Assembly: GCA_027620075.1 (NCBI GenBank)
Contig: JAQCEY010000007.1
Span: forward strand, 1 to 43,763
DNA from: Pseudomonadota bacterium
Lineage (GTDB): Bacteria; Pseudomonadota; Alphaproteobacteria; Rickettsiales; UBA6187
Direction of reading: 5' to 3'
Length of the DNA stretch: 43,763 bases
A model generated the notes under the pieces. That model did not search any database. It was given only the letters and a program-made list of their open reading frames with translations, and was not told the DNA's origin. Shown here in pieces: positions 33,682-42,278 of this stretch; position 1 is the stretch's first letter, and each line of letters opens with the position of its first letter. The position numbers and the translations under genes were made by a program.

Positions 33682-34218
33682 ATGCCTATTACAATACATG
33701 ATGGAACTACTGTTGCTGATGGAACGCCTGTAGGAATGAACACAGGCCAGTATTCACGGCTTGATACAGATAGAAAAACACCACTGGAAGGACACGGTGT
33801 TTATCCTCTATCTGGCGATGATTTAACTGATTATAACCAAAGACTGGCAGATGCTGCTGCAAATGCATTACCTGAAGCACAGGCACGAAAAGTTATCGAA
33901 TTAGAGGCCGTGAGGCATGAAAATCAGTATGCTGATGTGGTTTTTAACTCAGTTACATACAATGCAGGAAAAGTTGCCAGTAATAACCTTACCGCAATGG
34001 TGACATCATTTAATTTTAGTACAAAGACTGAAGATATTTGGTTGGATATAAATAATGCTCAAGTAACCCTTACCGAAGCAGAATTTCAGGGATTGTTTGA
34101 TACTATTCTTGCTGCACAAAAATCTGCATATGTAACTGAAGCAATTAAATATGCTGAGATTATGGCACTTACAGATGTTGTAGATGTAGAAAACTATGAT
34201 GTTAGAGCCGGATGGTAA
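33682..34218 (+). CDS. DUF4376-like fibre-associated protein
   Basis: The product has 178 residues. The N-terminal domain (ITIHDGTTVADGTPVGMN, GHGVYPLSGDDLTDYNQ) is related to that of the 29355-29750 protein. The C-terminal part (QARKVIELEAVRHENQYADVVFN, VTLTEAEFQGLFDTIL, TEAIKYAEIMALTD) fits DUF4376, found in fibre-associated proteins of tailed phages. A role in fibre assembly or adhesion is inferred from its place at the end of the fibre block. Confidence 0.72.
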   Translation: MPITIHDGTTVADGTPVGMNTGQYSRLDTDRKTPLEGHGVYPLSGDDLTDYNQRLADAAANALPEAQARKVIELEAVRHENQYADVVFNSVTYNAGKVASNNLTAMVTSFNFSTKTEDIWLDINNAQVTLTEAEFQGLFDTILAAQKSAYVTEAIKYAEIMALTDVVDVENYDVRAGW

Positions 34219-34243
34219 TATTAGCCAAAATTTAACCTGCTCG

Positions 34244-34270
34244 ACCTGCTGATTTTAGGTGGGTTTTTTT
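34244..34270 (+). terminator. Weak intrinsic terminator at the end of the fibre block
   Basis: ACCT (34244-34247) and AGGT (34257-34260) can pair, supported by outer AACC/GGTT pairing with 34234-34237, and are followed by seven T (34264-34270). It precedes the tail sheath start at 34310. The stem is short, so termination may be partial. Confidence 0.45.
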
Positions 34271-34309
34271 ATGTCTTTAGGAATAGTCCTAAAATATTGG
34301 AGAAAAAAT

Positions 34310-35488
34310 ATGCCCGGACAATTTTTGCATGGCGTTGAGGTAATTCAGATAGATACAGGCGCAAGACCAATTCGTACCGTAAGATCATCTGTTATCGGAC
34401 TTATTGGCACTGCACCAGACGCCGATGTTGATGCCTTTCCACTTAATACACCTGTGCTAATTGCAGGAAACAGAACTGAAGCTGCCTTGCTCGGTGATAC
34501 CGGAACTTTGCCCGGTGCAATAGATGGAATATTCGATCAGGCAGGAGCTGTTATTGTGGTAGTGCGTACTGATGAAGGCGTGGATGAAGATGAAACAATA
34601 GCTAATATTATTGGTGGTGTTGATGCTGGAACAGGTAGCTATGAAGGTGTGCAAGCCTTCCTTGGTGCTGAATCTGTGGTACATGTCAGTCCGCGCATTC
34701 TTATCGCACCTGGTTTTACTCACAGGCGGCATTTAGGTAATGCAAATCCTGTAGTTGCAGAGCTGATAGGAATTGCAGATCGCCTACGTGCGGTTATTAT
34801 TGCCGATGGCCCTGACACAAATGATGCAGACGCAATTACTTATCGTGGCGATTGGGGAAGCGATCGAGTTTACGTTGTAGACCCACATGTAAAAGTATTT
34901 GATACTGTAACAAGTACGGTAGTTGTTGAACCTGCAAGTGCAAGAGTAGCCGGTATTATTGCCAAAGTTGATAATGACAATGGTTTCTGGTGGTCACCAT
35001 CTAACAAAGTTATGGGTGGTGTTGTCGGTACAAGCCGAACTATTGATTTTACTTTAGGTGATGCCAATTCGAGAGCAAATCTACTTAACGAAAGTGAAGT
35101 AGCAACGATTATCCGTCAGGATGGTTACAGGCTATGGGGAAATAGAACAACCTCAACTGATCCTAAATGGGCGTTTTTATCTGTGCGCAGAACCGCTGAT
35201 ATCATCAATGATAGCTTGCTTCGAGCACATTTATGGGCGGTAGATCGCAATATAACAAAAACTTACATCGAAGATGTGTTGGAAGGTGTGAATGCTTTTC
35301 TTGCCAGTTTAAAAGCCCAAGGAGCAATTCTTGGCGGACGTGCATTTGCTGATCCGGAACTAAATACTCCGCTCAATATTGCAGATGGCAAGGTATTTTT
35401 TGATTTTGAGTTTACCCCACCATTTCCGGCTGAACATATCACTTTCCGCTCTCACCTGGTTAACGATTTCATTGAGGAGATTTTATAA
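34310..35488 (+). CDS. Contractile tail sheath protein, P2 FI-like
   Basis: The product has 392 residues from the ATG at 34310, chosen because GGAG precedes it and the sequence MPGQFLHGVEVIQIDTGARPI is the family start. The ATG at 34259 adds an unlikely extension running through the terminator. IIADGPDTNDADAITYR, VEPASARVAGIIAKVDNDNGFWWSPSNK and LNESEVATIIRQDGYRLWGNR are typical sheath segments. It forms the contracting tail sheath and shares its last base with the tube gene start. Confidence 0.95.
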   Translation: MPGQFLHGVEVIQIDTGARPIRTVRSSVIGLIGTAPDADVDAFPLNTPVLIAGNRTEAALLGDTGTLPGAIDGIFDQAGAVIVVVRTDEGVDEDETIANIIGGVDAGTGSYEGVQAFLGAESVVHVSPRILIAPGFTHRRHLGNANPVVAELIGIADRLRAVIIADGPDTNDADAITYRGDWGSDRVYVVDPHVKVFDTVTSTVVVEPASARVAGIIAKVDNDNGFWWSPSNKVMGGVVGTSRTIDFTLGDANSRANLLNESEVATIIRQDGYRLWGNRTTSTDPKWAFLSVRRTADIINDSLLRAHLWAVDRNITKTYIEDVLEGVNAFLASLKAQGAILGGRAFADPELNTPLNIADGKVFFDFEFTPPFPAEHITFRSHLVNDFIEEIL

Positions 35489-35988
35489 TGATACCTAAAA
35501 TTCTAAAAAACTTTAATGCCTTTGTTGATGGCCGCGGCTATGCAGGGCGTGTTGATGAAGTGGTATTACCGAAACTCACCGTCAAAACAGAGGAGCATCG
35601 TGCTGGTGGCATGGATGTCGCGATAGAAATTGATATGGGAATGGAAAAATTAGAATGCGAACTAACTTTTGCTGAATATGATATTGAATTGTTCAGGTTA
35701 TTTGGTTTGATAGATGGCAATTCTGTTGCTATTACCCTGCGTGGCGCAATGCAATCTGATGGCGATGCTGAGTCGATTGTTATAAATTTACGAGGTTCAT
35801 TCCGCGAAGTAGATTCAGGAACATGGAAGGCTGGCGATAAAGCTACTTTGAAATGTATGGTAGCCGTTCGTTACTATAAGCTCACTATGGCTGGCAATGC
35901 AATTATTGAAATTGATGCCGAAAATATGATTCGCATTATTAACGGAGTTGATGAGATGGCTACTATTAGAGGCGCTATAGGGATCTAA
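35488..35988 (+). CDS. Tail tube protein, P2 FII-like
   Basis: The product has 166 residues. The FNAFVDGRGYAGRVDEVVLPKLTVKTEEHRAGGMD-type opening and RGSFREVDSGTWKAGDKATLK are diagnostic of the P2 tail tube. It polymerises inside the sheath. Its stop overlaps by 4 bases, tail-to-tail, with the reverse-strand lipoprotein gene, which separates it from gpE. Confidence 0.93.
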   Translation: MIPKILKNFNAFVDGRGYAGRVDEVVLPKLTVKTEEHRAGGMDVAIEIDMGMEKLECELTFAEYDIELFRLFGLIDGNSVAITLRGAMQSDGDAESIVINLRGSFREVDSGTWKAGDKATLKCMVAVRYYKLTMAGNAIIEIDAENMIRIINGVDEMATIRGAIGI

Positions 35989-36413
35989 AAGTCATAAAGT
36001 TTTTTTACAGTCTGTAAATTTTCTTTAGCACCTTCGCACTGTTCCCTTGAGTTAAGGCAACTGGTGCAATTAACTAAATTGCTAAATGCAGCTCCTAACG
36101 GAGGATGGCTTTTTGCAAATTTAGCATCAACTATTTTGCGTAACTCTTTTACCTTTGGGTTGTGTATTTTAAATGCGTTAATACAGATACTCTTATTGCC
36201 ACTTTCATCAAGCTCAACCATCTCTTCACCTTTTTTAAGAAGCTCCAGAGACTCAAGGTAAATAGATTTTACTCCAATATCTGGTGGATAAACAGCAAGA
36301 GACTCAGGAGAAGCATTCGCTTTATCGGCCTCTTTAGCCTCGTCGTCTGAGCATGATGACAGCATCGAAATACATGTAACAGCTACAACCAAAAATAATA
36401 CGATTTTATTCAT
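35985..36413 (-). CDS. Predicted lipoprotein (cargo gene)
   Basis: The product has 142 residues on the reverse strand. A short basic start, a hydrophobic core (IVLFLVVAVTCISML) and the lipobox L18-S-S-C21 mark a signal-peptidase-II substrate. The residues after Cys21 are Ser-Asp-Asp-Glu. The mature part is charged and has a C-terminal cysteine cluster (NCTSCLNSREQC), possibly disulphide-bonded. No family is recognised. Small prophage lipoproteins between tail genes often block superinfection at the envelope; this is the favoured but unproven role here. Confidence 0.75.
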   Translation of the reverse strand: MNKIVLFLVVAVTCISMLSSCSDDEAKEADKANASPESLAVYPPDIGVKSIYLESLELLKKGEEMVELDESGNKSICINAFKIHNPKVKELRKIVDAKFAKSHPPLGAAFSNLVNCTSCLNSREQCEGAKENLQTVKKLYDF

Positions 36414-36485
36414 AAAAATTCCGTCATTTTCTATAACGCCAATAGTAATTATTAATTTATAAAAATCAAGATATAAGGAAAAATC

Positions 36486-36746
36486 ATGGAAACTATAAAG
36501 TTAACTGTGCCAATTACAATTAATAACAATACTCATGAAACATTAATTGTTCGGCGACCTAAAGTTCGTGATCGGCTTGCAGTAGAGCGCATAAAAAAAA
36601 CTGATGCTGAGAAAGAAATAGTAATGATAGCTAACTTAGCAGAAGTAACAGTTGATGTTATCGAAGAGCTTGATCTTGCTGACTACGCAAAAATACAAGA
36701 GGTGCTACAAAATTTTTTGGAACTAAGCCCAGCGATATCCGATTAG
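36486..36746 (+). CDS. Tail assembly protein E (P2 gpE-like)
   Basis: The product has 86 residues. It has a small beta domain followed by a helix (VRDRLAVERIKKTDAEKEI) as in gpE-type tail assembly chaperones that sit between tube and tape measure genes. AAGGAA precedes the ATG. A slippery site near its end lets part of the ribosomes enter the -1 frame and make the E' extension. Confidence 0.85.
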   Translation: METIKLTVPITINNNTHETLIVRRPKVRDRLAVERIKKTDAEKEIVMIANLAEVTVDVIEELDLADYAKIQEVLQNFLELSPAISD

Positions 36747-36859
36747 CGGTTTTATCGCTTGCCTCTTTTGCTGGTGGAGGCATAGACGTATGGCTTGATA
36801 TGGAACTAGACGAATTTACCTTATGGCTTGAAGCTGCCAATATTTTATCAAAGAAGTGA
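36486..36859 (+). CDS. gpE-E' frameshift product
   Basis: The heptamer T TTT TTG at 36713-36719 is in the exact 0-frame register for simultaneous slippage. Shifting -1 there bypasses the gpE stop (36744-36746) and reads GTKPSDIRLAVLSLASFAGG, then a 26-residue end with WLDMELDEFTLWLEAANILSKK, to a stop at 36857-36859. This acidic/aromatic helical tail is typical of E' and binds the tape measure during tail assembly. The same heptamer is used in phage P2, so the product is expected at low ratio to gpE. Confidence 0.9.
36713..36719 (+). promoter_or_regulatory. Programmed -1 frameshift site T TTT TTG
   Basis: The heptamer is located at the end of gpE and in the correct register (codons AAT TTT TTG). 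It is the same sequence as reported for the P2 E+E' shift. No strong downstream hairpin is obvious by eye. Confidence 0.88.
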
Positions 36860-36861
36860 CA

Positions 36862-39513
36862 ATGTCTAAACAACATACAGTAGCTGTAACAATTGGTGCT
36901 GCATTAAAAGGTAGTTTTGGTTCTACCCTCAGTAAAGGAGGAAGCCAAATTACCAAGCTTGGTAGTGCTATAAAAAAATTAGACGGTGATAGCAAAAGGA
37001 TAACCTCATTTAGAACACTCAAAACGCAAGTGCAATCCGCTAAAAGTGCATGGGATTCTGCAGAAGAACAGGTTAAACAGCTATCCACAGCAATGAGAAA
37101 TACTAAAAACCCTACGCAAACAATGCAGCGTGAGTTTGAAAAAGCTAAGAATGCTTCCAACCGTACAAAAACTGCTTACATTAAGCAACGAGATTCACTG
37201 CAAAAAGTTCGTGGTGAGATGGCTAAAACCGGTCAAAGCACTAGAAACCTTACTTCTCAACAAACAAAACTTGGTGCATCTGTTATAAAATTACAGTCAC
37301 GGTATAGAGCATTAGACTCTACATTAAAACGAAGTGAAGCAATCAAAGCGCGACGTTCTGCAATACGTGGTCAATTGTTTGACATGGTAGCACTTGGTAT
37401 AGCTATTGGCGCACCTTTAAAAGCTGCAATTGATTTTGAGAGCGTCATGGCTGATGTTAGAAAGGTTGTAGATTTTAAGGATAAAGTAAGTGGTCTGAGA
37501 AATTTTGGGAATATTATCAAGCAAATATCTCGTGATATTCCTATCTCAGCTGAAGGACTTGCACAAATTGCAGCAGCTGGAGGTACGTTAGGTATTAGTG
37601 AAACAGAATTACCTGATTTTGTGGATGTCGTAGCAAAAATGTCAACGGCTTTTGACCTCTTACCTGAAGAAGCCGGTGATGCTATAGCTAAATTATCCAA
37701 CATTTTTGGTGTTCCCATTAATGAAATGACCAAGTTAGGAGATGCAATAAATTTCCTCTCGGATAACACCGCAGCAAAAGCAAGGGACATAATCCCTGTT
37801 TTAGCTAGGGTTGGTGCACAAGCGCAAGATTTTGGCCTTTCTGCAGAGCAAACAGCAGCACTTGCTGACAGTTTTATAGCTCTTGGCAAGCCACCACAAA
37901 TAGCTGCAACTGCCATTAATGCTATGTTACTTCGACTTAATACTGCAGATAAGCAAAGTGCAAAATTTCAAAGAGGCTTAAGCGAATTAGGAGTTGAGGC
38001 TACTGAATTAAAAAAATCTATAAAAAATGATGCTCAAGGGGCATTATTATCATTCTTGCAAACAGTCTCTAAAGTAGAAAAACAACAGCGAGCCGGAATA
38101 TTATCCGATTTATTCGGTTTAGAATTTTCTGATGATGTATCATTATTAGCAGGTAATGTGAATCAGTATAAAAAGGCTTTGGATCTACTTGGAAACGCTA
38201 AAAGACAAAATTCTATGCAGCGTGAATTTGCTAACCGAGCAACAACACTAGCAAATAGATTACAATTACTGAAAAACTCTATAACTGAAATTGGAATAAA
38301 TATTGGAGAAACAATAATACCTCCATTGAAAGTTGTTGTAGATGGAATTCGCTCGTTTACATCAGGTATTGCAGATTTTGTTACAAAGATACCTCTACTG
38401 AGTGGAGTAGTGTTTGGAGTTACATTTAGCTTAATTGGTTTGAAAATTGCTTTTGTGGCTTTAAATTTTTTGTGGACATTTGTAACAGGAGGAGCAGCTC
38501 TTGTAAGAATAGGTTTGGCAAAACTGGGCGTAGAGATAGCCCTGACTGGAATTAAATTTCAGGCATTCAATAAAATAGCATTGATTACTGCGATAAAAAC
38601 TAAAGCTTTAGCAGTTGCTACTTTTGTATCGGGCACTTGGACAAATTTAGGATTAGCAGCAACATTTGTTAAAACACGGTTTTTAGCATTTAATTTGGTA
38701 TCCGCAATTACCTTTGTAAGAATGAAGGCACTTGCTATTGGCCAAAGTATAATGGCCTTGTTTGGAGTATTGGGCGGAGCTGTATCTTTAGCAACCACCA
38801 AGCTGACAACCTTTAATATTGTATCCCTTATCACTGCCGGACGCATAAGATTACTTGCTTTTGGTGGCGCAATAAAAGCATTTGCAGGTGGGTTAATTGC
38901 CCTTGCCAGTCGTGCTATTCCTTTAGTTATAGGTGGACTCAGGGCTTTAACGATTGCTTTCCTGACAAATCCTATTGGCTTAATTATTGGTGGCATTTCT
39001 ATTGCCGCCGGGTTGCTAATAGCTAATTGGGGTAAGGTGAAAGGGTTTTTCGGTGGTTTATGGGAGCCAATACAATCGGTCTGGCAAACTTTTGCTGATT
39101 GGGTTGGTGGATTTTGGAAAATTATCAGTAGCCCACTTACAGCTATAGGCAGAGTGTTCGGAATTTTATTCGGTTCAGGCAATAAAGTTCAGGCTAATAT
39201 CACATCAACAACCAAGTCAAGTACGCCCAGTGATTTTAACAGTGATAATGCAACCACTCAAGAATCAACTAATTTGCAAAAGTTAGGGGATAATACCATC
39301 CCTCAAAAAACCGCAAGTTTACAGGAATCTATTGTAGGAGGCATCATTACTAATCAGAGGTCAGTTGATTCGAGAACGATTACGAATAATTTTAAAATTG
39401 ATGTTCATACTACTCCGGGACAAGATGAAGAAAGCATTGCAGAAAAAGTAATGCGGCAAATCAAAGATGCATCCCGAGGAGCATTATTTGATACGGCAGG
39501 AGCAACGTTATGA
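36862..39513 (+). CDS. Tail tape measure protein, P2 gpT-like
   Basis: The product has 883 residues from the ATG at 36862 (a GTG two codons earlier is possible). A coiled-coil N-terminal third (about residues 1-160) leads to the tape-measure core AIDFESVMADVRKVVDF. A hydrophobic central region (about 500-720) with repeats follows, then a low-complexity C-terminus. Three repeats of about 45 residues each hold the pattern K-F-x-x-F-N-x-x-x-x-I-T-x-x-[KR]-x-[KR]-x-L-A (38549-38900). It fixes tail length and may enter the cell with the DNA. It directly follows the E' stop. Confidence 0.93.
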   Translation: MSKQHTVAVTIGAALKGSFGSTLSKGGSQITKLGSAIKKLDGDSKRITSFRTLKTQVQSAKSAWDSAEEQVKQLSTAMRNTKNPTQTMQREFEKAKNASNRTKTAYIKQRDSLQKVRGEMAKTGQSTRNLTSQQTKLGASVIKLQSRYRALDSTLKRSEAIKARRSAIRGQLFDMVALGIAIGAPLKAAIDFESVMADVRKVVDFKDKVSGLRNFGNIIKQISRDIPISAEGLAQIAAAGGTLGISETELPDFVDVVAKMSTAFDLLPEEAGDAIAKLSNIFGVPINEMTKLGDAINFLSDNTAAKARDIIPVLARVGAQAQDFGLSAEQTAALADSFIALGKPPQIAATAINAMLLRLNTADKQSAKFQRGLSELGVEATELKKSIKNDAQGALLSFLQTVSKVEKQQRAGILSDLFGLEFSDDVSLLAGNVNQYKKALDLLGNAKRQNSMQREFANRATTLANRLQLLKNSITEIGINIGETIIPPLKVVVDGIRSFTSGIADFVTKIPLLSGVVFGVTFSLIGLKIAFVALNFLWTFVTGGAALVRIGLAKLGVEIALTGIKFQAFNKIALITAIKTKALAVATFVSGTWTNLGLAATFVKTRFLAFNLVSAITFVRMKALAIGQSIMALFGVLGGAVSLATTKLTTFNIVSLITAGRIRLLAFGGAIKAFAGGLIALASRAIPLVIGGLRALTIAFLTNPIGLIIGGISIAAGLLIANWGKVKGFFGGLWEPIQSVWQTFADWVGGFWKIISSPLTAIGRVFGILFGSGNKVQANITSTTKSSTPSDFNSDNATTQESTNLQKLGDNTIPQKTASLQESIVGGIITNQRSVDSRTITNNFKIDVHTTPGQDEESIAEKVMRQIKDASRGALFDTAGATL

Positions 39514-39896
39514 GTATAATGATGGCACTTGGTGACTATCGTTTCTCTATTGCAACTTCGGCCTACCAACAACTGCAAAGAACGATTGCCTATCGTTGGC
39601 AATCGCAAGACAGAATTGGCAACGATCCTGCTATGCAATTTGTTGGCACAGGTGCAGAGCAAATAAACCTTGAGGGTGTTATATATCCACACTTTAAGGG
39701 CGGCCTTGGTCAGATCGAAGGAATGAAATCTGCTGCCGATAATGGCAAACCACTTTTACTGGTAGATGGATTAGGTCAAGTTTGGAGAAAATGGGTGATT
39801 ACGCAGATTGAAGAAACCAGAGAAGTATTTTTAAAAGATGGTGTTCCTCGCAAAATCACCTTTAGACTTTCTATTGTACGTTACGGGGAAGATTAA
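39510..39896 (+). CDS. Tail protein U, P2 gpU-like
   Basis: The product has 128 residues. MALGDYRFSIATSAYQQLQR, the DPAMQFVGTGAEQINLEGVIYP segment and the ITQIEETREVF strand are all gpU features. It is required for tail completion. It overlaps gpT by 4 bases and is followed directly by gpX, the P2 order. Confidence 0.95.
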   Translation: MSIMMALGDYRFSIATSAYQQLQRTIAYRWQSQDRIGNDPAMQFVGTGAEQINLEGVIYPHFKGGLGQIEGMKSAADNGKPLLLVDGLGQVWRKWVITQIEETREVFLKDGVPRKITFRLSIVRYGED

Positions 39897-40106
39897 ATGG
39901 CAGTTCAATATCGCACAAAAGAAGGTGATATGCTGGATTTTATCGCCTGGAAACATTACAGCAAACAGTCCGGTGCAGTTGAAAAAATATTAGAGGCTAA
40001 TCCAAAACTTGCCGATTACGGTGAGCAGTTTCCTGCCGGTGTCCTCATAATATTGCCTGATATTGCTCTGCCTGAAACCGACACCATAATCAGATTGTGG
40101 GATTAA
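39897..40106 (+). CDS. Tail protein X, P2 gpX-like (LysM-type)
   Basis: The product has 69 residues. The RTKEGDMLDFIAWKHYSKQ start and VEKILEANPKLADYGEQFPAGVLIILPD make a single LysM-like domain characteristic of gpX. It sits between U and D. It likely helps tail assembly and peptidoglycan contact. Confidence 0.93.
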   Translation: MAVQYRTKEGDMLDFIAWKHYSKQSGAVEKILEANPKLADYGEQFPAGVLIILPDIALPETDTIIRLWD

Positions 40107-40633
40107 ATGACCATTACACCAGATTTTCAAGTAATTGCAGACAGCAATGACATTACAGCTGCTATACGCAAGGGCTTATTATCACTGCGTGTCACTGACG
40201 AAGCGGGCTTCCAAAGCGATAAAGCTACCATAAAGCTTGATGACCGTGATGGCAAAATAGCTTTGCCAAATACAGGCGCAACGTTGGATATATCACTTGG
40301 CTACGTCGAGACATTGCTGATCAGAATGGGATTGTATATTGTCGATGAGATAAGCGTTGAAAGTCCTCCACAAAGTATGAGTATACGCGCTCATGCAGCT
40401 GATATGGGGCAAGTATTAAAAGCTCCGGTAACAAAAACATGGGGTAAAATAACTCTTGGAGATTTGGTGAACAATATTGCCGGCAAACATGGTTTAACGC
40501 CACGTATAACAGATGAATTATCCGCTTTTGAGATTCCTCACTTGGTGCAAACTGAAGAAAGTGATCTACACTTGCTGACCAGGCTAGCACTCACGCATGA
40601 TGCAATAAGTAAACCTATAAATGGAAATCCCTC
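40107..40633 (+). pseudogene. Late control/baseplate protein D, N-terminal part (split by IS)
   Basis: The first about 175 codons of P2 gpD are intact (DGKIALPNTGATLDISLGY; HLLTRLALTHDAISKPINGN). The frame enters the IS and stops at 40644-40646. gpD forms the hub of the baseplate spike complex, and its disruption should block tail assembly. The C-terminal remainder continues in the same frame after the IS at 42279. Confidence 0.92.
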
Positions 40634-40709
40634 TGTGTCAGATTAGATGAGACATTTTTTAGTATCTAATTAATTGTCTAAGTTCTATTTTACACCTAGG
40701 AGAAAAGTT

Positions 40710-41201
40710 ATGGAAGATTTACAAAATGTCAGCGAAGCTATTGAGGCAAATTTTCCCCCTGAAAAGACTGTAGGCCGTAGGCCGGAAGTCTTTGAGGGGG
40801 GAAAATTTGCGTCGGATATTAAAGCTCCCCCCACCGAGGTTAAGCCCGCTAAGAAACATCGTAGATTTACAGCCTCATATAAAATGAAAATTTTACAAGC
40901 AGCTGATAATTGTTCTAAAAGCGGTGATATAGCTATCCTGCTTAGACAAGAAGGCTTATATTCGTCACACTTAACCTGCTGGCGCAAGCAAAGAAAACAT
41001 GGAGAATTTGAAGGATTATCGTCAAAAAAACCTGGTGTTAAAGCTAAAGATTCCACCGCCACATGTAATGAAAACAAACAGTTAAAACGTGAAAATGACA
41101 AGCTTAAAAAGCAGCTTGAGAAGGCTCAGATTATCATTGATTTTCAAAAAAAAACTTATGCAATATTGCAGATGATCAACCAACAAGACGAGAAGATATA
41201 A
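40710..41201 (+). CDS. IS3-family transposase OrfA
   Basis: The product has 163 residues from the ATG at 40710, with AGGAG before it. An N-terminal unstructured part is followed by a helix-turn-helix (RRFTASYKMKILQAADNCSK, then LRQEGLYSSHLTCWRKQR) and a leucine-zipper-like coil (KQLKRENDKLKKQLEKAQII). This is the DNA-binding, multimerising subunit. Its TAA overlaps the orfB ATG as TAATG, and an A9 run near its end offers a -1 frameshift into orfB. Confidence 0.9.
   Translation: MEDLQNVSEAIEANFPPEKTVGRRPEVFEGGKFASDIKAPPTEVKPAKKHRRFTASYKMKILQAADNCSKSGDIAILLRQEGLYSSHLTCWRKQRKHGEFEGLSSKKPGVKAKDSTATCNENKQLKRENDKLKKQLEKAQIIIDFQKKTYAILQMINQQDEKI
41146..41154 (+). promoter_or_regulatory. A9 slippery run between orfA and orfB
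   Basis: Nine adenines (CAAAAAAAAAC) lie in orfA where the orfB frame (-1) is already open from 41141 onwards. A -1 slip would make the OrfAB fusion transposase, as in other IS3-family members. Confidence 0.6.
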
Positions 41202-42244
41202 TGAATGCAACATACGAACTAAGCCTAATAACAGACACAAAATCAGCATGTTACAGTTTTTCTGTGCCACGTTCGAGCTTTTACAGATCGATGAAACCAC
41301 AAGAAAACAAGCCAAAAAAAGGGCCACAAAATGCCCTGGCTTTAAGCCAGATTGAAAAACAAAATGTACTTGATATGTTGCATAGCGAACGCTTTATTGA
41401 CAAGACTCCATATGAAGTTTATGCAACATTATTGGATGAAAATAAGTACTTTTGTTCCATTAGCACCATGTACCGAATTTTAAACGAGGAAGGAGAAGTT
41501 TGCGAGAGACGGCGTGGCCATAGGCAACATAATTATGTCAAGCCGGAACTACTTGCAACAGCTCCAAACCAAGTCTGGAGTTGGGATATTACCAAATTAA
41601 AATCTGATACCAAATGGAATTATTATTATTTATATGTCATTATGGATATTTTTAGTCGCTATGTTACTGGCTGGATGGTAGAGGAGCGTGAAACTGCCGT
41701 CCTGGCCAAGGACTTTCTGCAGCAAACTATTGATAAATATGAAATAAACCCAGATCAGCTAACCGTTCATGCTGACCGTGGTTCAAGCATGAAATCCAAA
41801 ACTGTCGCACAAATGTTAAGCGACCTAAATGTAATGAAATCGCATAATAGACCTTATGTCAGCAATGACAATCCTTACTCGGAATCTAACTTTAAGACAT
41901 TGAAATATAACCCTGAATTTCCAGAGAAGTTTGGATCAATACAGGATGCCAGGAGTTTTTGCCGAACATTTTTCGACTGGTATAATAACGAACACCACCA
42001 TACCGGCATCGCTCTGCTAACAGCAAAAATGGTACATTTCAAGCTGGACAAGAAAATTATCCAACAAAGAAATATTACGCTACAAAATGCTTTTAACAAA
42101 AAACCAGCACGATTTAAAAATAAAATGCCGCAACATAAAAATATACCGAAATCTGTATGGATTAATAAGCCAGATAATACAGACCAGTATTGTAAACATA
42201 TTGTGAATGATAATATGAATAATAAAACCGAATTAGACAATTAA
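41201..42244 (+). CDS. IS3-family transposase OrfB (DDE integrase)
   Basis: The product has 347 residues. An HTH_21-like segment (KTPYEVYATLLDENKY) is followed by an rve integrase core with Asp in VWSWDITKL, Asp in TVHADRGS and Glu in YSESNFKTL, the DDE triad. The C-terminal RSFCRTFFDWYNNEHHHTGI is characteristic of the family. It looks intact, so the IS may be active. The last 27 bases of the gene are also present at window positions 1-30. Confidence 0.95.
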   Translation: MNATYELSLITDTKSACYSFSVPRSSFYRSMKPQENKPKKGPQNALALSQIEKQNVLDMLHSERFIDKTPYEVYATLLDENKYFCSISTMYRILNEEGEVCERRRGHRQHNYVKPELLATAPNQVWSWDITKLKSDTKWNYYYLYVIMDIFSRYVTGWMVEERETAVLAKDFLQQTIDKYEINPDQLTVHADRGSSMKSKTVAQMLSDLNVMKSHNRPYVSNDNPYSESNFKTLKYNPEFPEKFGSIQDARSFCRTFFDWYNNEHHHTGIALLTAKMVHFKLDKKIIQQRNITLQNAFNKKPARFKNKMPQHKNIPKSVWINKPDNTDQYCKHIVNDNMNNKTELDN

Positions 42245-42278
42245 TTACAATTTTATTTGTCTCATTTCTCTTGACACA

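Larger units (their letters stand above)
40634..42278 (+). mobile_element. IS3-family insertion sequence, complete copy 2
   Basis: This 1645-base element has imperfect terminal inverted repeats starting TGTGTCA at the left (40634) and ending TGACACA at the right (42278). An inner ATGAGACA is conserved at both ends. It carries orfA and a DDE transposase orfB. If TG-CA termini are used, the flanks are CTC and TTC (one mismatch, 3 bases), and removing the IS restores an open gpD frame. The right flank TTCCG is shared with copy 1, so the element may instead run to 42283 and begin at 40629, with AT duplicated; that also restores the frame. Confidence 0.93.

Noticed and set aside
34259..34309. Upstream ATG for the tail sheath
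   Set aside because: It lies directly at the terminator T-run and adds residues not seen in sheath proteins; the ATG at 34310 has GGAG.
37371..37916. Long reverse-strand open frames in the tape measure gene (also 38559-39182)
   Set aside because: Composition-driven shadows of an Ala/Leu-rich gene, without start signals.
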